Position numbers and translations under genes: made by a program
Shown here: positions 24,336-33,343 of the stretch, in pieces
How positions within the stretch are numbered: the stretch's first letter is position 1
Layout of the letters: the number at the start of each line of letters is the position of its first letter
Notes under the pieces: generated by a model
The model's database searches: none
The model's input: the letters and a program-made list of their open reading frames with translations, nothing else
What the model was told of the DNA's origin: nothing
Assembly (NCBI RefSeq): GCF_016463975.1
Contig: NZ_JAEMNX010000001.1
Coordinates: 1 to 64,000 of the forward strand
Direction: 5' to 3'
Origin: Marinomonas transparens
GTDB lineage: Bacteria; Pseudomonadota; Gammaproteobacteria; Pseudomonadales; Marinomonadaceae
DNA length: 64,000 bases

Positions 24336-26357
24336 TTATTCGCTTTCGAGTTTTAATTTAGCGTATTTGTAAACCGTATTGCGGCTGACCCCTGCGGCTT
24401 TCGCGGTTTGTGATATGTTGCCTTTGGACTCCTGTAGTAGTCGAGGAATCAGTTTATCCAACGGTTCTTCGTGCTCTGGCTTGTTATCTTCTGCCGACGA
24501 CAAACCTGATTTTTCTAAGTTAGCTTGCTCTAAAGTAGATTGCACCATTGCATCGAGGTCTTCAAAAAAATCGTCAGGCAAATGCCAGTCTTCCAACACC
24601 TCTTCATCCGCCATCGCCATACCAACTTTGAGTACATGGGCGAGCTGTCGCATGTTACCGGGCCAAGGGTGCTTCATTAACAAATTAAGCATTGCTTGAG
24701 ACAGCGCCGGACCGGGCTCCTCTTGGCGCAAACGATTATGTAGGTATTGGATCAAAGCTGCCTTATCATTGCGCTCTCGCAAGGCAGGAAGCTCGATGTT
24801 TAAACCAGAAATTCGATAGTACAAATCTTGTCGAAAGCGACCTTCTTTTACTTCTGCTTTTAGCGCCCGATTAGTCGCTGAAATCAGTTTGATATCAACA
24901 GGATAGACTTCAGTTGAACCCAAAGGTGTTACTACTCTCTCCTGCAAAACTCGCAGTAAACGGGACTGAACCGCCATTGGCATTTCACCAATTTCATCAA
25001 GAAATAAAGTACCACGATGAGCACGACGAATAAGCCCAATTGAGCCTTTGCTTTGCGCCCCAGTAAAAGCCCCTTTTTCATAACCAAACAGCTCAGATTC
25101 AACCAGTTCGGCGGGAATAGCCGCACAGTTTACCGCCACCAACATCTCTTTAGAGCGGGAACTGTGGTAGTGCAAACTGCGCACAAAAATCTCTTTACCC
25201 GCACCTGTTTCTCCATGGATCAAAATAGGAATATCTTTCTCCATGATCTTATGAGCTTGACGCACTAAACGCGCTACTCGCTCATCTCCATGCTGTAATT
25301 CCGCCAACGGAATCACGTTATCAGGTATGGATGAAAGTATTGCTTTTGCTGACTCATCGCGCTGAGCACGAGAGGGCTCTTTTTTACTAGCAACAAAGTC
25401 CTCCAGCTGTGATGGCGCCACATAGCCCGCTCTTTGCCGAAAGTCCGGTACGCGCATAATTTGCTGCACAGGAGGAATCACTTTTACATAAAACTGATAG
25501 CGTCCCATGGCAAGTAATTTCATCGGTAAACTGGAAGGGTGATGCTTAATTTCCCGCATCTCAATATCAAAGACCTGATTAATATTAAGTAGTGCCAGGT
25601 CTCGCGCTAACACCACTTCGGCGCGGCGATTGGCTGACACAATAGTGCCATTTTCATCCAGCACTAATATGCCCGACCAATGACTGTCCAAACTCACCAC
25701 ATTGGTATTAAAACTAAGAATGAAATGTTCCTGTTGAAAGGCGGAAAAAATCAGTCGATTCTCCACACTCAAGGACATAAGTTTGACCATACCAAAGGTA
25801 TGATCCTGCGGCAGGTAAGCGTCTGATGAAATATCCAACACACCCACTAAGTCATTTTTGGTGTTATAGATAGGTGAAGCCGAGCCCACCATAAAACGAT
25901 TCGCCCGCAAGAAATGCTCGTCTCGACCAACTTGTATGGCTTCCCCTGTGATCAGCGCAGTACCAATGGCGTTAGTTCCTGCGCCCATTTCGCTCCACTG
26001 ATTACCACCAACTAAACCGTGCTCAGCCGCACTGCCAAAACGCGGTTGCCCCCATGTATTTAATACATGGCCTTGGCGATCAGCCAAAACAATCATGCAG
26101 GCAGAATTACTCAAGATATTTTCGTAATAGGGAAGCACTTCATTTTCGGTGGTTTCTAATAGGCTGCGATGCTGATCAACCAGATCATTCAAAGTGCCTG
26201 CCGGCAAGGTAGCAAAATCTGGGCGACTACCATGCTCCAACCCGAATTGCTCACAACGGTACCAAGAAGCCTGAATACGATCCTTATGGCTCTGCTTAAG
26301 GCTCGCGCCTTCATCCATGCTGTCTGCTGCACTTTCTTGTTGTTCTTCGTCTTGCAT
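24336..26357 (-). CDS. AcoR-like sigma-54-dependent activator
   Basis: About 673 residues from ATG 26357 (GGAG upstream; GTG 26375 is less likely). An N-terminal GAF domain is at about 85-220 (NQWSEMGAGTNAIGTALITG) and a PAS-like segment at about 230-300. The AAA+ domain has GETGAGKE, the sigma-54 loop GAFTGA and Walker B GTLFLDEIGEM. A C-terminal Fis-type HTH (NISQTAKAAGVSRNTVYKYAK) completes the AcoR pattern. Such proteins activate alcohol, acetoin and polyol pathways. It is divergent from the glycerol-type ABC operon, which has a sigma-54-like promoter, so that operon is the probable target. Confidence 0.92.
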   Translation of the reverse strand: MQDEEQQESAADSMDEGASLKQSHKDRIQASWYRCEQFGLEHGSRPDFATLPAGTLNDLVDQHRSLLETTENEVLPYYENILSNSACMIVLADRQGHVLNTWGQPRFGSAAEHGLVGGNQWSEMGAGTNAIGTALITGEAIQVGRDEHFLRANRFMVGSASPIYNTKNDLVGVLDISSDAYLPQDHTFGMVKLMSLSVENRLIFSAFQQEHFILSFNTNVVSLDSHWSGILVLDENGTIVSANRRAEVVLARDLALLNINQVFDIEMREIKHHPSSLPMKLLAMGRYQFYVKVIPPVQQIMRVPDFRQRAGYVAPSQLEDFVASKKEPSRAQRDESAKAILSSIPDNVIPLAELQHGDERVARLVRQAHKIMEKDIPILIHGETGAGKEIFVRSLHYHSSRSKEMLVAVNCAAIPAELVESELFGYEKGAFTGAQSKGSIGLIRRAHRGTLFLDEIGEMPMAVQSRLLRVLQERVVTPLGSTEVYPVDIKLISATNRALKAEVKEGRFRQDLYYRISGLNIELPALRERNDKAALIQYLHNRLRQEEPGPALSQAMLNLLMKHPWPGNMRQLAHVLKVGMAMADEEVLEDWHLPDDFFEDLDAMVQSTLEQANLEKSGLSSAEDNKPEHEEPLDKLIPRLLQESKGNISQTAKAAGVSRNTVYKYAKLKLESE

Positions 26358-26475
26358 ATCCAGCTCCAAAGTCACTGGGGCGTAGGAACGTCAATCCATA
26401 CACCAGTATTTATCGACACCTGTATAAGCAACTGCAAGAGAACGCAACTGTGCATCAAGTGTTCATTATTATGTG

Positions 26476-26518
26476 GACTGTAAACACTTTGAACAGTCGT
26501 GAACAGTCGTGAACAGTC
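26476..26518. promoter_or_regulatory. helically phased repeats, candidate upstream activator site
   Basis: The ten-base unit GAACAGTCGT occurs almost three times in tandem at 26491-26518 (last copy GAACAGTC followed by CC). A GACTGT at 26476-26481 is the inverted half-site. Ten bases is one helical turn, so the copies lie on one DNA face. They end about 100 bp before the sigma-54-like promoter, the usual place for activator binding. Confidence 0.6.
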
Positions 26519-26615
26519 CCTTTTCGAAAAGGAAAATAATGATCAATATCGAATAAACACAATAAAACTCTTATTTATCAAAAAGATAAATAGACATTTT
26601 AGCCTAAAAATATTT

Positions 26616-26632
26616 TTGGCATGGCATTTGTA
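26616..26632 (+). promoter_or_regulatory. sigma-54-like promoter of the glycerol-type ABC operon
   Basis: TTGGCATG, four bases, then TTGTA. Compared with TTGGCACG-N4-TTGCW there are two mismatches, one in each box; the -24 GG and the spacing are intact. It would start transcription near 26643. An AcoR-like activator gene is adjacent. Confidence 0.7.
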
Positions 26633-26731
26633 GTGTACTAGGAAACAAAGTGTGTTCGTTTTTACGCTTAGGTAATTTTTGTGAATAAACACACTACATA
26701 AAAAATAATAACAACAAAAAGGGTACCTACA

Positions 26732-27820
26732 ATGTCTCTGACGCTGCAGAATGTATCGCGCGTTGTTGAAGGCGAAACTTGGATCGATGAGGTCAACCTG
26801 ACCCTAGAACCGGGCTCTTTCAACGTCTTACTAGGCCGCACCTTGTCTGGTAAAACCACGCTAATGCGACTCATGGCGGGTCTCGATAGACCAACCAAAG
26901 GAAAAATCCTCATGAATGGGGTGGACGTGACCGGTGTAGCCGTGCGTGAACGCAACATTTCCATGGTGTACCAACAATTCATCAACTACCCGAACCTCTC
27001 CGTCTACGAAAACATTGCCTCGCCGTTACGCCTCGCCAAGATGGATGAAAGAGAAGTCGACCGTCGCGTACGAGAAACCGCTGAAATGCTGCGCATTGAC
27101 CCTTTCCTTGAGCGTCTACCATTACAGCTCTCTGGTGGTCAGCAACAACGTACGGCAATGGCCCGAGCACTGGTCAAAGACTCACAAATTATCCTCTTTG
27201 ATGAACCTCTGGTTAACCTAGATTACAAGCTAAGAGAAGAATTACGCCAAGAATTACGCGCCCTATTTAAAGCCCGTAATTGCATTGCTATTTACGCCAC
27301 CACAGAACCGAACGAAGCACTGGCATTAGGTGGTAACACAGCGGTGTTGAACGAAGGTAGACTGTTGCAAATGGGGCCAACCGCTGAGGTTTATCATCAG
27401 CCCAAAGACATCATTACCGCGGAAATGTTTTCTGAGCCCCCCATCAATGTGGTACCCGGTCGAGTAAATGAAGAAGAAGTCACCTTCGATGATACCGTAC
27501 ATTTTCGTTTGAACAGTGACTTGCGTCGCTTAACACCCGGCGATTATCAATTTGGAGTACGTGCTTCCCATATCGGTTTAGTGCCCCATTCCGACGATGA
27601 CTTAGAACTGCCAGTACGAGTTGATCTCGCCGAAATCAGCGGTTCGGAAACCTTCTTACATGTACACAATCCTCACTTTGATTTGGTATTACACCTCTCT
27701 GGGGTACATGCCTATCAGGTGGATGAAGAGATTAAAGTCTACTTTCCAACGCACAAGCTTTATGCCTTTGACGATCAAGGCAAGATGGTGCATTCCCCAG
27801 CACGAATGAGGGATCAATAA
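26732..27820 (+). CDS. glpS: ABC transporter ATPase, GlpS-like
   Basis: 362 residues: an ABC ATPase domain (1-235) and a TOBE-like C-terminus. The Walker A is unusual (GRTLSGKT at 35-42), the signature LSGGQ at 133-137 is normal and Walker B is LFDEPL. The H-loop histidine is missing: the IYATTEPNEA segment has Thr where VTHD is expected. This matches the GlpS member of the rhizobial GlpSTPQV glycerol importer as I know it. First gene of a six-gene operon; GlpT follows after two bases. Confidence 0.82.
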   Translation: MSLTLQNVSRVVEGETWIDEVNLTLEPGSFNVLLGRTLSGKTTLMRLMAGLDRPTKGKILMNGVDVTGVAVRERNISMVYQQFINYPNLSVYENIASPLRLAKMDEREVDRRVRETAEMLRIDPFLERLPLQLSGGQQQRTAMARALVKDSQIILFDEPLVNLDYKLREELRQELRALFKARNCIAIYATTEPNEALALGGNTAVLNEGRLLQMGPTAEVYHQPKDIITAEMFSEPPINVVPGRVNEEEVTFDDTVHFRLNSDLRRLTPGDYQFGVRASHIGLVPHSDDDLELPVRVDLAEISGSETFLHVHNPHFDLVLHLSGVHAYQVDEEIKVYFPTHKLYAFDDQGKMVHSPARMRDQ

Positions 27821-27822
27821 CC

Positions 27823-28974
27823 ATGGCATCCATTACGTTAAACGCCCTAGCTCACACCTATACAGAAAACCCAACGTCACCAGAAGATTATGCTATTCGT
27901 GAAATGACCCATGTTTGGGAGCAGGGTGGCGCTTTTGCTCTGCTTGGCCCATCCGGGTGTGGCAAATCAACCTTGCTCAATATCATCTCAGGCCTATTAG
28001 AGCCGTCCAAAGGCGAAGTGCTGTTTGATGGCAAACGAGTAAACGAATTAAAGCCGGAAGAACGCAACATAGCACAGGTTTTTCAATTTCCCGTGGTATA
28101 CGACACCATGACGGTATATGACAACTTGGCGTTTCCGCTACGTAATATTGGTGTCCCAGAATATAAGGTGAAATCAAAAGTACACGAAGTCGCGGAAATT
28201 CTAGAGTTATCAGACCAATTAAAACGCAAAGCCAAAGGCCTGTCTGCGGACCAAAAGCAAAAGGTTTCCATGGGGCGCGGCCTAGTGCGAGACAATGTAT
28301 CAGCCATCTTGTTTGATGAACCCCTTACGGTGATTGACCCACAACTGAAATGGAAGCTGCGTCGTAAGCTCAAGCAGATTCATGAGCAATTCAATATCAC
28401 CATGGTGTATGTGACCCATGATCAACTAGAAGCGTCCACCTTCGCCGATAAAATTGCGGTCATGTACAACGGACAAATTGTCCAGTTCGGCACACCACGA
28501 GAGTTATTCGAAAACCCAGCCCACACCTTTGTTGGCTACTTTATTGGTAGCCCGGGAATGAATTTCTTTGAAGCAAAGCTGCAAACTGAATTAAACAATG
28601 GCGCAAATGGCCAGATCGTTTTTGGTGAACATGTGATTGCCACCAACGATGCCATGCTAAACCGTTTAAAAGCCATGGGAGCCAGCAAGGTGACCTTGGG
28701 TATTCGTCCTGAGTTTGTGCATGTGTGGGACGGTAAAAACGACGACGCTTTCCCAGTGGAAGTAGATTACGTAGAAGATCTAGGCACCTACAAGATCTTG
28801 TCCTTCCTATTCCATGGTCAAGTCATGAAAGCTCGCCTCAGTGAAGACCAACAAATCCCTTCTGGGCAAGTGTATGTGAGTTTTCCAGAGCAATGGACCA
28901 AGGTCTATGTAGACGACTATCTCGTTGACTTAAGCGTTAGCGCTATTGATAAGGAGACAGATCATGCAAACTAA
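27823..28974 (+). CDS. glpT: ABC transporter ATPase, GlpT-like
   Basis: 383 residues. Walker A GPSGCGKS at 42-49, Walker B LFDEPL and H-loop histidine (YVTHDQ) are normal. The signature is degenerate (LSADQ at 140-144 instead of LSGGQ). TOBE-type C-terminus. Paired with GlpS this gives one consensus and one degenerate ATP site. This GlpT is an ABC ATPase, not the glycerol-3-phosphate permease of the same name. The next gene overlaps its end by 11 bases. Confidence 0.82.
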   Translation: MASITLNALAHTYTENPTSPEDYAIREMTHVWEQGGAFALLGPSGCGKSTLLNIISGLLEPSKGEVLFDGKRVNELKPEERNIAQVFQFPVVYDTMTVYDNLAFPLRNIGVPEYKVKSKVHEVAEILELSDQLKRKAKGLSADQKQKVSMGRGLVRDNVSAILFDEPLTVIDPQLKWKLRRKLKQIHEQFNITMVYVTHDQLEASTFADKIAVMYNGQIVQFGTPRELFENPAHTFVGYFIGSPGMNFFEAKLQTELNNGANGQIVFGEHVIATNDAMLNRLKAMGASKVTLGIRPEFVHVWDGKNDDAFPVEVDYVEDLGTYKILSFLFHGQVMKARLSEDQQIPSGQVYVSFPEQWTKVYVDDYLVDLSVSAIDKETDHAN

Positions 28975-29833
28975 AGTCGAAAACAACAAGGCATGGTTCC
29001 TTGTCATGCCGGTTTTCCTGATCGTTGCCTTCTCTGCCATCATTCCTTTGATGACGGTAGTAAACTATTCCGTTCAGGATATATTTGACCCCTATACTCG
29101 CTACTTCGTTGGTACCGAATGGTTCAAGCAAGTCATACTCGATAGCCGCCTACACGATGCCTTGCTGCGTCAGTTTATCTATTCATTCACTATCCTTATC
29201 ATCGAAGTGCCGCTTGGTATTTGCGTCGCCCTAATGATGCCAACCAAAGGTCGAGGTGCTTCTTTGGCACTGATTCTAGTGGCGATTCCTTTGCTCATTC
29301 CATGGAACGTGGTCGGCACCATTTGGCAAATTTTTGGTCGAGCGGACATCGGCTTATTCGGTGCTTTTATGAGTTATATCGGGGTCGAATATAACTACGC
29401 TTCCAATCCAATCGACGCTTGGTTGACCGTGGTGTTAATGGACGTTTGGCATTGGACGCCCTTGGTCGCTCTATTATGCTATTCAGGCTTACGCGCCATT
29501 CCAGAAGTTTACTATCAAGCCGCGCGCATCGACCAAGCGTCGCGCTGGGCCGTATTCCGTTATATCCAGCTACCTAAACTCACTAATGTACTGATTATTG
29601 GAGTGTTATTGCGCTTTATGGATTCCTTCATGATCTATACCGAGCCCTTCGTCCTAACCGGTGGAGGCCCAGGTAGCTCGACCACTTTCTTGAGCCAATC
29701 TTTAGTACAGCAAGCCATAGGCCAGTTTGATCTTGGCCCAGCGGCGGCGTTCTCCTTGGTGTACTTCTTAATCATCTTGTTGGTGTGTTGGGTGTTCTAC
29801 ACCACCATCATGAACATGCAAAAAGACAAGTAG
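28964..29833 (+). CDS. glpP: ABC transporter permease, GlpP-like
   Basis: 289 residues from ATG 28964 (AAGGAGA upstream), overlapping glpT. Six membrane helices and a binding-protein-dependent permease loop (YYQAARIDQASRWAVFRYIQLPKL) for ATPase contact. It resembles UgpA/MalF-type permeases. It forms the membrane channel together with the next permease. Confidence 0.85.
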   Translation: MQTKVENNKAWFLVMPVFLIVAFSAIIPLMTVVNYSVQDIFDPYTRYFVGTEWFKQVILDSRLHDALLRQFIYSFTILIIEVPLGICVALMMPTKGRGASLALILVAIPLLIPWNVVGTIWQIFGRADIGLFGAFMSYIGVEYNYASNPIDAWLTVVLMDVWHWTPLVALLCYSGLRAIPEVYYQAARIDQASRWAVFRYIQLPKLTNVLIIGVLLRFMDSFMIYTEPFVLTGGGPGSSTTFLSQSLVQQAIGQFDLGPAAAFSLVYFLIILLVCWVFYTTIMNMQKDK

Positions 29834-29844
29834 GAGCAGATAAA

Positions 29845-30705
29845 ATGCCATCATCAAAAGCACAAGCACCGGTTTATAGCCGTGCCGAACGCAAAGCCCG
29901 TAATGCCAATCTACGTGGTCGTTTTGGCTTGGTGCTGTATGTCGTGTTGTTGTTACTGCCTATTTATTGGCTCGTTAACATGTCGTTTAAAACCAACACT
30001 GAAATTCTCAGTGGATTGTCCTTCTTCCCTGACAATTTCACCCTGCAAAACTACGCCAAGATTTTTAGCGATTCAACCTGGTACATGGGCTATGTGAACT
30101 CAATTTTTTACGTTTCCATGAACATGGTGATTAGCCTATCGGTAGCCTTACCAGCTGCTTATGCTTTTAGCCGCTATAAGTTCATTGGCGACAAGCATAT
30201 GTTCTTCTGGCTACTGTCAAATCGCATGGCCCCACCTGCTGTGTTCTTACTGCCTTTCTTTCAACTGTATTCCTCAGTGGGCTTATTCGATACACACATC
30301 GCAGTGGCGCTAGCCCACTGTATTTTCACTGTCCCCCTAGCGGTATGGATACTGGAAGGTTTCATGAGCGGTGTGCCCCGGGAAATAGACGAAACGGCCT
30401 ATATCGATGGTTACACCTTTCCGAAATTCTTTGTGCGAATCTTCATTCCCTTGATTCGCTCTGGTATCGGTGTAACGGCTTTTTTCTGCTTTATGTTCTC
30501 TTGGGTAGAGCTATTACTGGCCCGTACCTTGACCTCGGTCGAAGCCAAACCCATCGCTGCCATCATGACCCGAACGGTCTCTGCTTCAGGCATGGATTGG
30601 GGACTACTCGCGGCAGCGGGGGTTCTCACGATCATTCCGGGAATGCTGGTCATTTATTTTGTTCGTAACCATGTGGCGAAGGGCTTTGCCCTTGGTCGAG
30701 TGTAA
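29845..30705 (+). CDS. glpQ: ABC transporter permease, GlpQ-like
   Basis: 286 residues from ATG 29845 (TAGGAG upstream); the longer frame runs into the preceding gene. Six membrane helices and the EAA loop PREIDETAYIDGYTFPKFFVRIFIPL of MalG/UgpE-type permeases. Second membrane subunit of the glycerol-type importer. Here glpQ means the permease, not the glycerophosphodiester phosphodiesterase. Confidence 0.85.
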   Translation: MPSSKAQAPVYSRAERKARNANLRGRFGLVLYVVLLLLPIYWLVNMSFKTNTEILSGLSFFPDNFTLQNYAKIFSDSTWYMGYVNSIFYVSMNMVISLSVALPAAYAFSRYKFIGDKHMFFWLLSNRMAPPAVFLLPFFQLYSSVGLFDTHIAVALAHCIFTVPLAVWILEGFMSGVPREIDETAYIDGYTFPKFFVRIFIPLIRSGIGVTAFFCFMFSWVELLLARTLTSVEAKPIAAIMTRTVSASGMDWGLLAAAGVLTIIPGMLVIYFVRNHVAKGFALGRV

Positions 30706-30716
30706 GGAGAGTTCCT

Positions 30717-30989
30717 ATGGCTTGGATGTCTTGGACATTACCCACTGCCCTGTTCTTTATCGGCATCGCTGCCATCTTGGTCGGCATGACCACATGGCAA
30801 ATTATCTCACCCTGTGTGGAACGTCGTGGCTTTTTGCCACTGGCGACCACCCGTGGTGATCGGCTCTTTATTGGCCTGCTTAGCAGCGCCTTTATCCACC
30901 TCGCATTCGTTGCCTTAACGGATGTGAATATCGCGGTGGCAACCGTCCTCTGCGCAGTCTGGATGATCATCCTAATGCGTTGGGGCTAG
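30717..30989 (+). CDS. DUF2160 small membrane protein of the glycerol importer operon
   Basis: 90 residues, two or three membrane helices (TALFFIGIAAILVGMTTWQI, then LFIGLLSSAFIHLAFVAL). The family is regularly found between the permease and binding-protein genes of GlpSTPQV-type operons, which is its position here. The role is not established; an accessory membrane subunit is likely. AAGGAGAG lies before the ATG. Confidence 0.85.
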   Translation: MAWMSWTLPTALFFIGIAAILVGMTTWQIISPCVERRGFLPLATTRGDRLFIGLLSSAFIHLAFVALTDVNIAVATVLCAVWMIILMRWG

Positions 30990-31065
30990 TCAGCGTCCCT
31001 TATCAGTAGGAACGATGGAATATCTGGTATGGAAACTCAAAAACTAAACTTTGTTGAGGTAAAAC

Positions 31066-32787
31066 ATGCACTACAATAAGAAAAAAATTGCACTGGCCGC
31101 CTTACCCCTTGCTGTTATGCTGCACTCAGTCAGCCTATGGGCTGACAGCTATTCTGACGCAGCGGATAAATGGGTAAATAACGAATTCACCGTCTCGACG
31201 CTAACCAAACAGCAACAGCTTGACGAAATGCACTGGTTCACCGAAGCCGCAAAAAAGTTTCGCGGTATGGAAATCAATGTCGCGTCAGAAACCCTAACAA
31301 CCCATAAATACGAGTCTCAAGTACTGGCGAAAGCCTTTGAAGAAATCACTGGCATCAAGGTCAACCATGACCTGATCCAAGAAGGTGACGTGGTCGAAAA
31401 ACTGCAAACACAAATGCAATCTGGCCGTAACATCTACGATGCTTACGTGAACGATTCCGACTTGATCGGTACCCATTTCCGCTACGGTAAAGTGGTGCCT
31501 ATCTCTGACATGATGAAAGGCGATGGTAAGGCTTATACCTCACCAACCCTAGATCTTGATGATTTCATCGGTTTGTCTTTCACTACAGGTCCAAGCGGTA
31601 AACTTTACCAACTGCCCACGCAGCAATTCGCTAACCTTTATTGGTTCCGGGCTGACTGGTTTGCTCGCGCTGACCTAAAAGCACAATTCAAATCCATTTA
31701 CGGCTACGATCTAGGGGTTCCAGTCAACTGGTCTGCCTATGAAGACATCGCAGAATTCTTCACGGACAAAGTGAAAACCGTCGATGGTGAGCGTGTTTAT
31801 GGCCATATGGATTACGGTAAGAAAGACCCATCTTTAGGCTGGCGTTTCACCGATGCCTGGTTCTCCATGGCCGGAGCGGGCGACAAAGGCATTCCAAACG
31901 GTTTACCAGTAGACGAATGGGGCATTCGTGTTGAGAATTGCCACCCTGTTGGTTCTAGCGTATCCCGTGGTGGCGCCACCAACGGCCCAGCTGCCGTTTA
32001 CGCTACGACTAAATACGTCGATTGGTTACGTAAGTATGCGCCACCAGAAGCCCAAGGCATGACCTTCTCTGAATCTGGCCCAGTGCCATCTCAAGGTGGC
32101 GTGGCTCAGCAAATCTTCTGGTACACCGCCTTCACCGCAGACATGACCAAACAAGGTCTTCCTGTGGTAAATGCAGACGGCACACCAAAATGGCGTATGG
32201 CACCTTCTCCGGTTGGGCCATACTGGGAAGAAGGCATGAAAAAAGGTTATCAAGACGTTGGCGCTTGGACCTTCATGAACTCTACCCCAGACGACCGTCG
32301 TCTAGCCGCTTGGTTATACGCTCAGTTCACTACGGCGAAAACCGTCTCCTTGAAAAAAACACTGGTTGGCTTAACACCGATTCGTGAATCTGATATCGAT
32401 TCTCCAGAAATGGCAGCTGCAGCACCTAAACTGGGTGGGTTAGTTGAATTCTATAAAGGGCCTGCTCGTAAAGAATGGTCGCCAACAGGAACGAACGTAC
32501 CGGATTACCCAAAACTAGCGCAACTTTGGTGGCAATACATCTCGCAAGCCGCAAGCGGTGAAGCCACACCACAAGAAGCGCTTAATGGTCTAGCGGAAGC
32601 ACAAGACAAGGTAATGAACCGTCTTGAGCGAGCTAAGGTACAAGATAACTGCGGTCCTAAGTTGAATACACCTCGTGACGAAGCCTACTGGTTGTCTCAA
32701 CCGGGTTCGCCAAAAGCAAAATTAGCCAACGAAAAACCACAAGGCGTTACTGTTTCCTATGATGAGCTACTTCGTTCTTGGGAATAA
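31066..32787 (+). CDS. glpV: ABC transporter substrate-binding protein, GlpV-like
   Basis: 573 residues with a Sec signal peptide (LAALPLAVMLHSVSLWA), longer than ordinary sugar-binding proteins, as is usual for GlpV. The mature protein opens with SYSDAADKWVNNEFTVSTLT. Two cysteines near residues 292 and 530 (VENCHPVG and QDNCGPK) could form a disulfide. It binds the transported polyol, by analogy glycerol. No glycerol kinase or dehydrogenase gene is in the window. Ended by a strong terminator. Confidence 0.85.
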   Translation: MHYNKKKIALAALPLAVMLHSVSLWADSYSDAADKWVNNEFTVSTLTKQQQLDEMHWFTEAAKKFRGMEINVASETLTTHKYESQVLAKAFEEITGIKVNHDLIQEGDVVEKLQTQMQSGRNIYDAYVNDSDLIGTHFRYGKVVPISDMMKGDGKAYTSPTLDLDDFIGLSFTTGPSGKLYQLPTQQFANLYWFRADWFARADLKAQFKSIYGYDLGVPVNWSAYEDIAEFFTDKVKTVDGERVYGHMDYGKKDPSLGWRFTDAWFSMAGAGDKGIPNGLPVDEWGIRVENCHPVGSSVSRGGATNGPAAVYATTKYVDWLRKYAPPEAQGMTFSESGPVPSQGGVAQQIFWYTAFTADMTKQGLPVVNADGTPKWRMAPSPVGPYWEEGMKKGYQDVGAWTFMNSTPDDRRLAAWLYAQFTTAKTVSLKKTLVGLTPIRESDIDSPEMAAAAPKLGGLVEFYKGPARKEWSPTGTNVPDYPKLAQLWWQYISQAASGEATPQEALNGLAEAQDKVMNRLERAKVQDNCGPKLNTPRDEAYWLSQPGSPKAKLANEKPQGVTVSYDELLRSWE

Positions 32788-32810
32788 AACCATCATTGCG
32801 CTGAACGTTT

Positions 32811-32835
32811 GACCGGCTTAGGCCGGTCTTTTTTT
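32811..32835 (+). terminator. terminator of the glycerol-type ABC operon
   Basis: GACCGGC and GCCGGTC pair around TTAG and are followed by seven T, 23 bases after the stop. A classic Rho-independent terminator. Confidence 0.93.
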
Positions 32836-32911
32836 GGCTGGAACAGAAAAAGAAAGTACGTTAACTAAGGTAATTTGAGTGCTGGCGCGGCAGTAAACAA
32901 AGAGGGCAAGA

Positions 32912-33094
32912 TCAATGAGTCTGATTCTTATCCTTTTCTATCAAGGTCTTTAGTTCGTCCTGCAAACTTTCGATCTTTTCTGCCAAAATATGCTGTTGGG
33001 GCTGGGGTATTTGCGAAATATCTTCTAACGATATTTTTTCTAAGTCTTCAAGCAATTGACTAAAATGCTGCATTTGATTCTCCTTTTTCTTCAT
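32912..33094 (-). CDS. small helical protein, function unknown
   Basis: 60 residues from ATG 33094 or 53 residues from ATG 33073. Both starts have a good ribosome binding site followed by a near-identical GGAGAATCAA spacer. The longer frame to 33226 has no comparable site. The product is acidic and helical (HFSQLLEDLEKISLEDI, then HILAEKIESLQDELKTLIEK), probably a coiled coil. Not recognised. It is divergent from the GntR regulator and convergent with the ABC operon. Confidence 0.55.
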   Translation of the reverse strand: MKKKENQMQHFSQLLEDLEKISLEDISQIPQPQQHILAEKIESLQDELKTLIEKDKNQTH

Positions 33095-33343
33095 GTTGAT
33101 TCTCCCTGAACATTCATTTCTTAACGATAGCTGAATTTTTTCAGACACGCTTTGAGAGATCGGCAATTTTTTGTAAACAACTGACGCTTCCATAGCAAAA
33201 TAAATGTTCAAATACAGCGAAAACACACATTTTTACAGGTTACTTTTCTCACTCCCTAGTAACGTAAAATGACACTTCCATGTAAAATATGGATCAATCA
33301 ATTTCAGATCGCCCTTGAAGCTAAACTTTCATTAGGAATAGAC

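Larger units (their letters stand above)
26358..26731. other. regulatory region between the sigma-54 activator and the ABC operon
   Basis: A 374-base gap. It holds an ACTGT/ACAGT inverted repeat and a 10-bp tandem repeat near 26476-26518 and a sigma-54-like promoter at 26616-26632, each listed separately. No coding region is seen. AAAGGG precedes ATG 26732 by about 10 bases. Confidence 0.6.

Noticed and set aside
26491-26518. Tandem GAACAGTCGT units as a CRISPR or mobile-element repeat
   Set aside because: Unit is only ten bases without spacers; position before a sigma-54-like promoter fits activator binding better.
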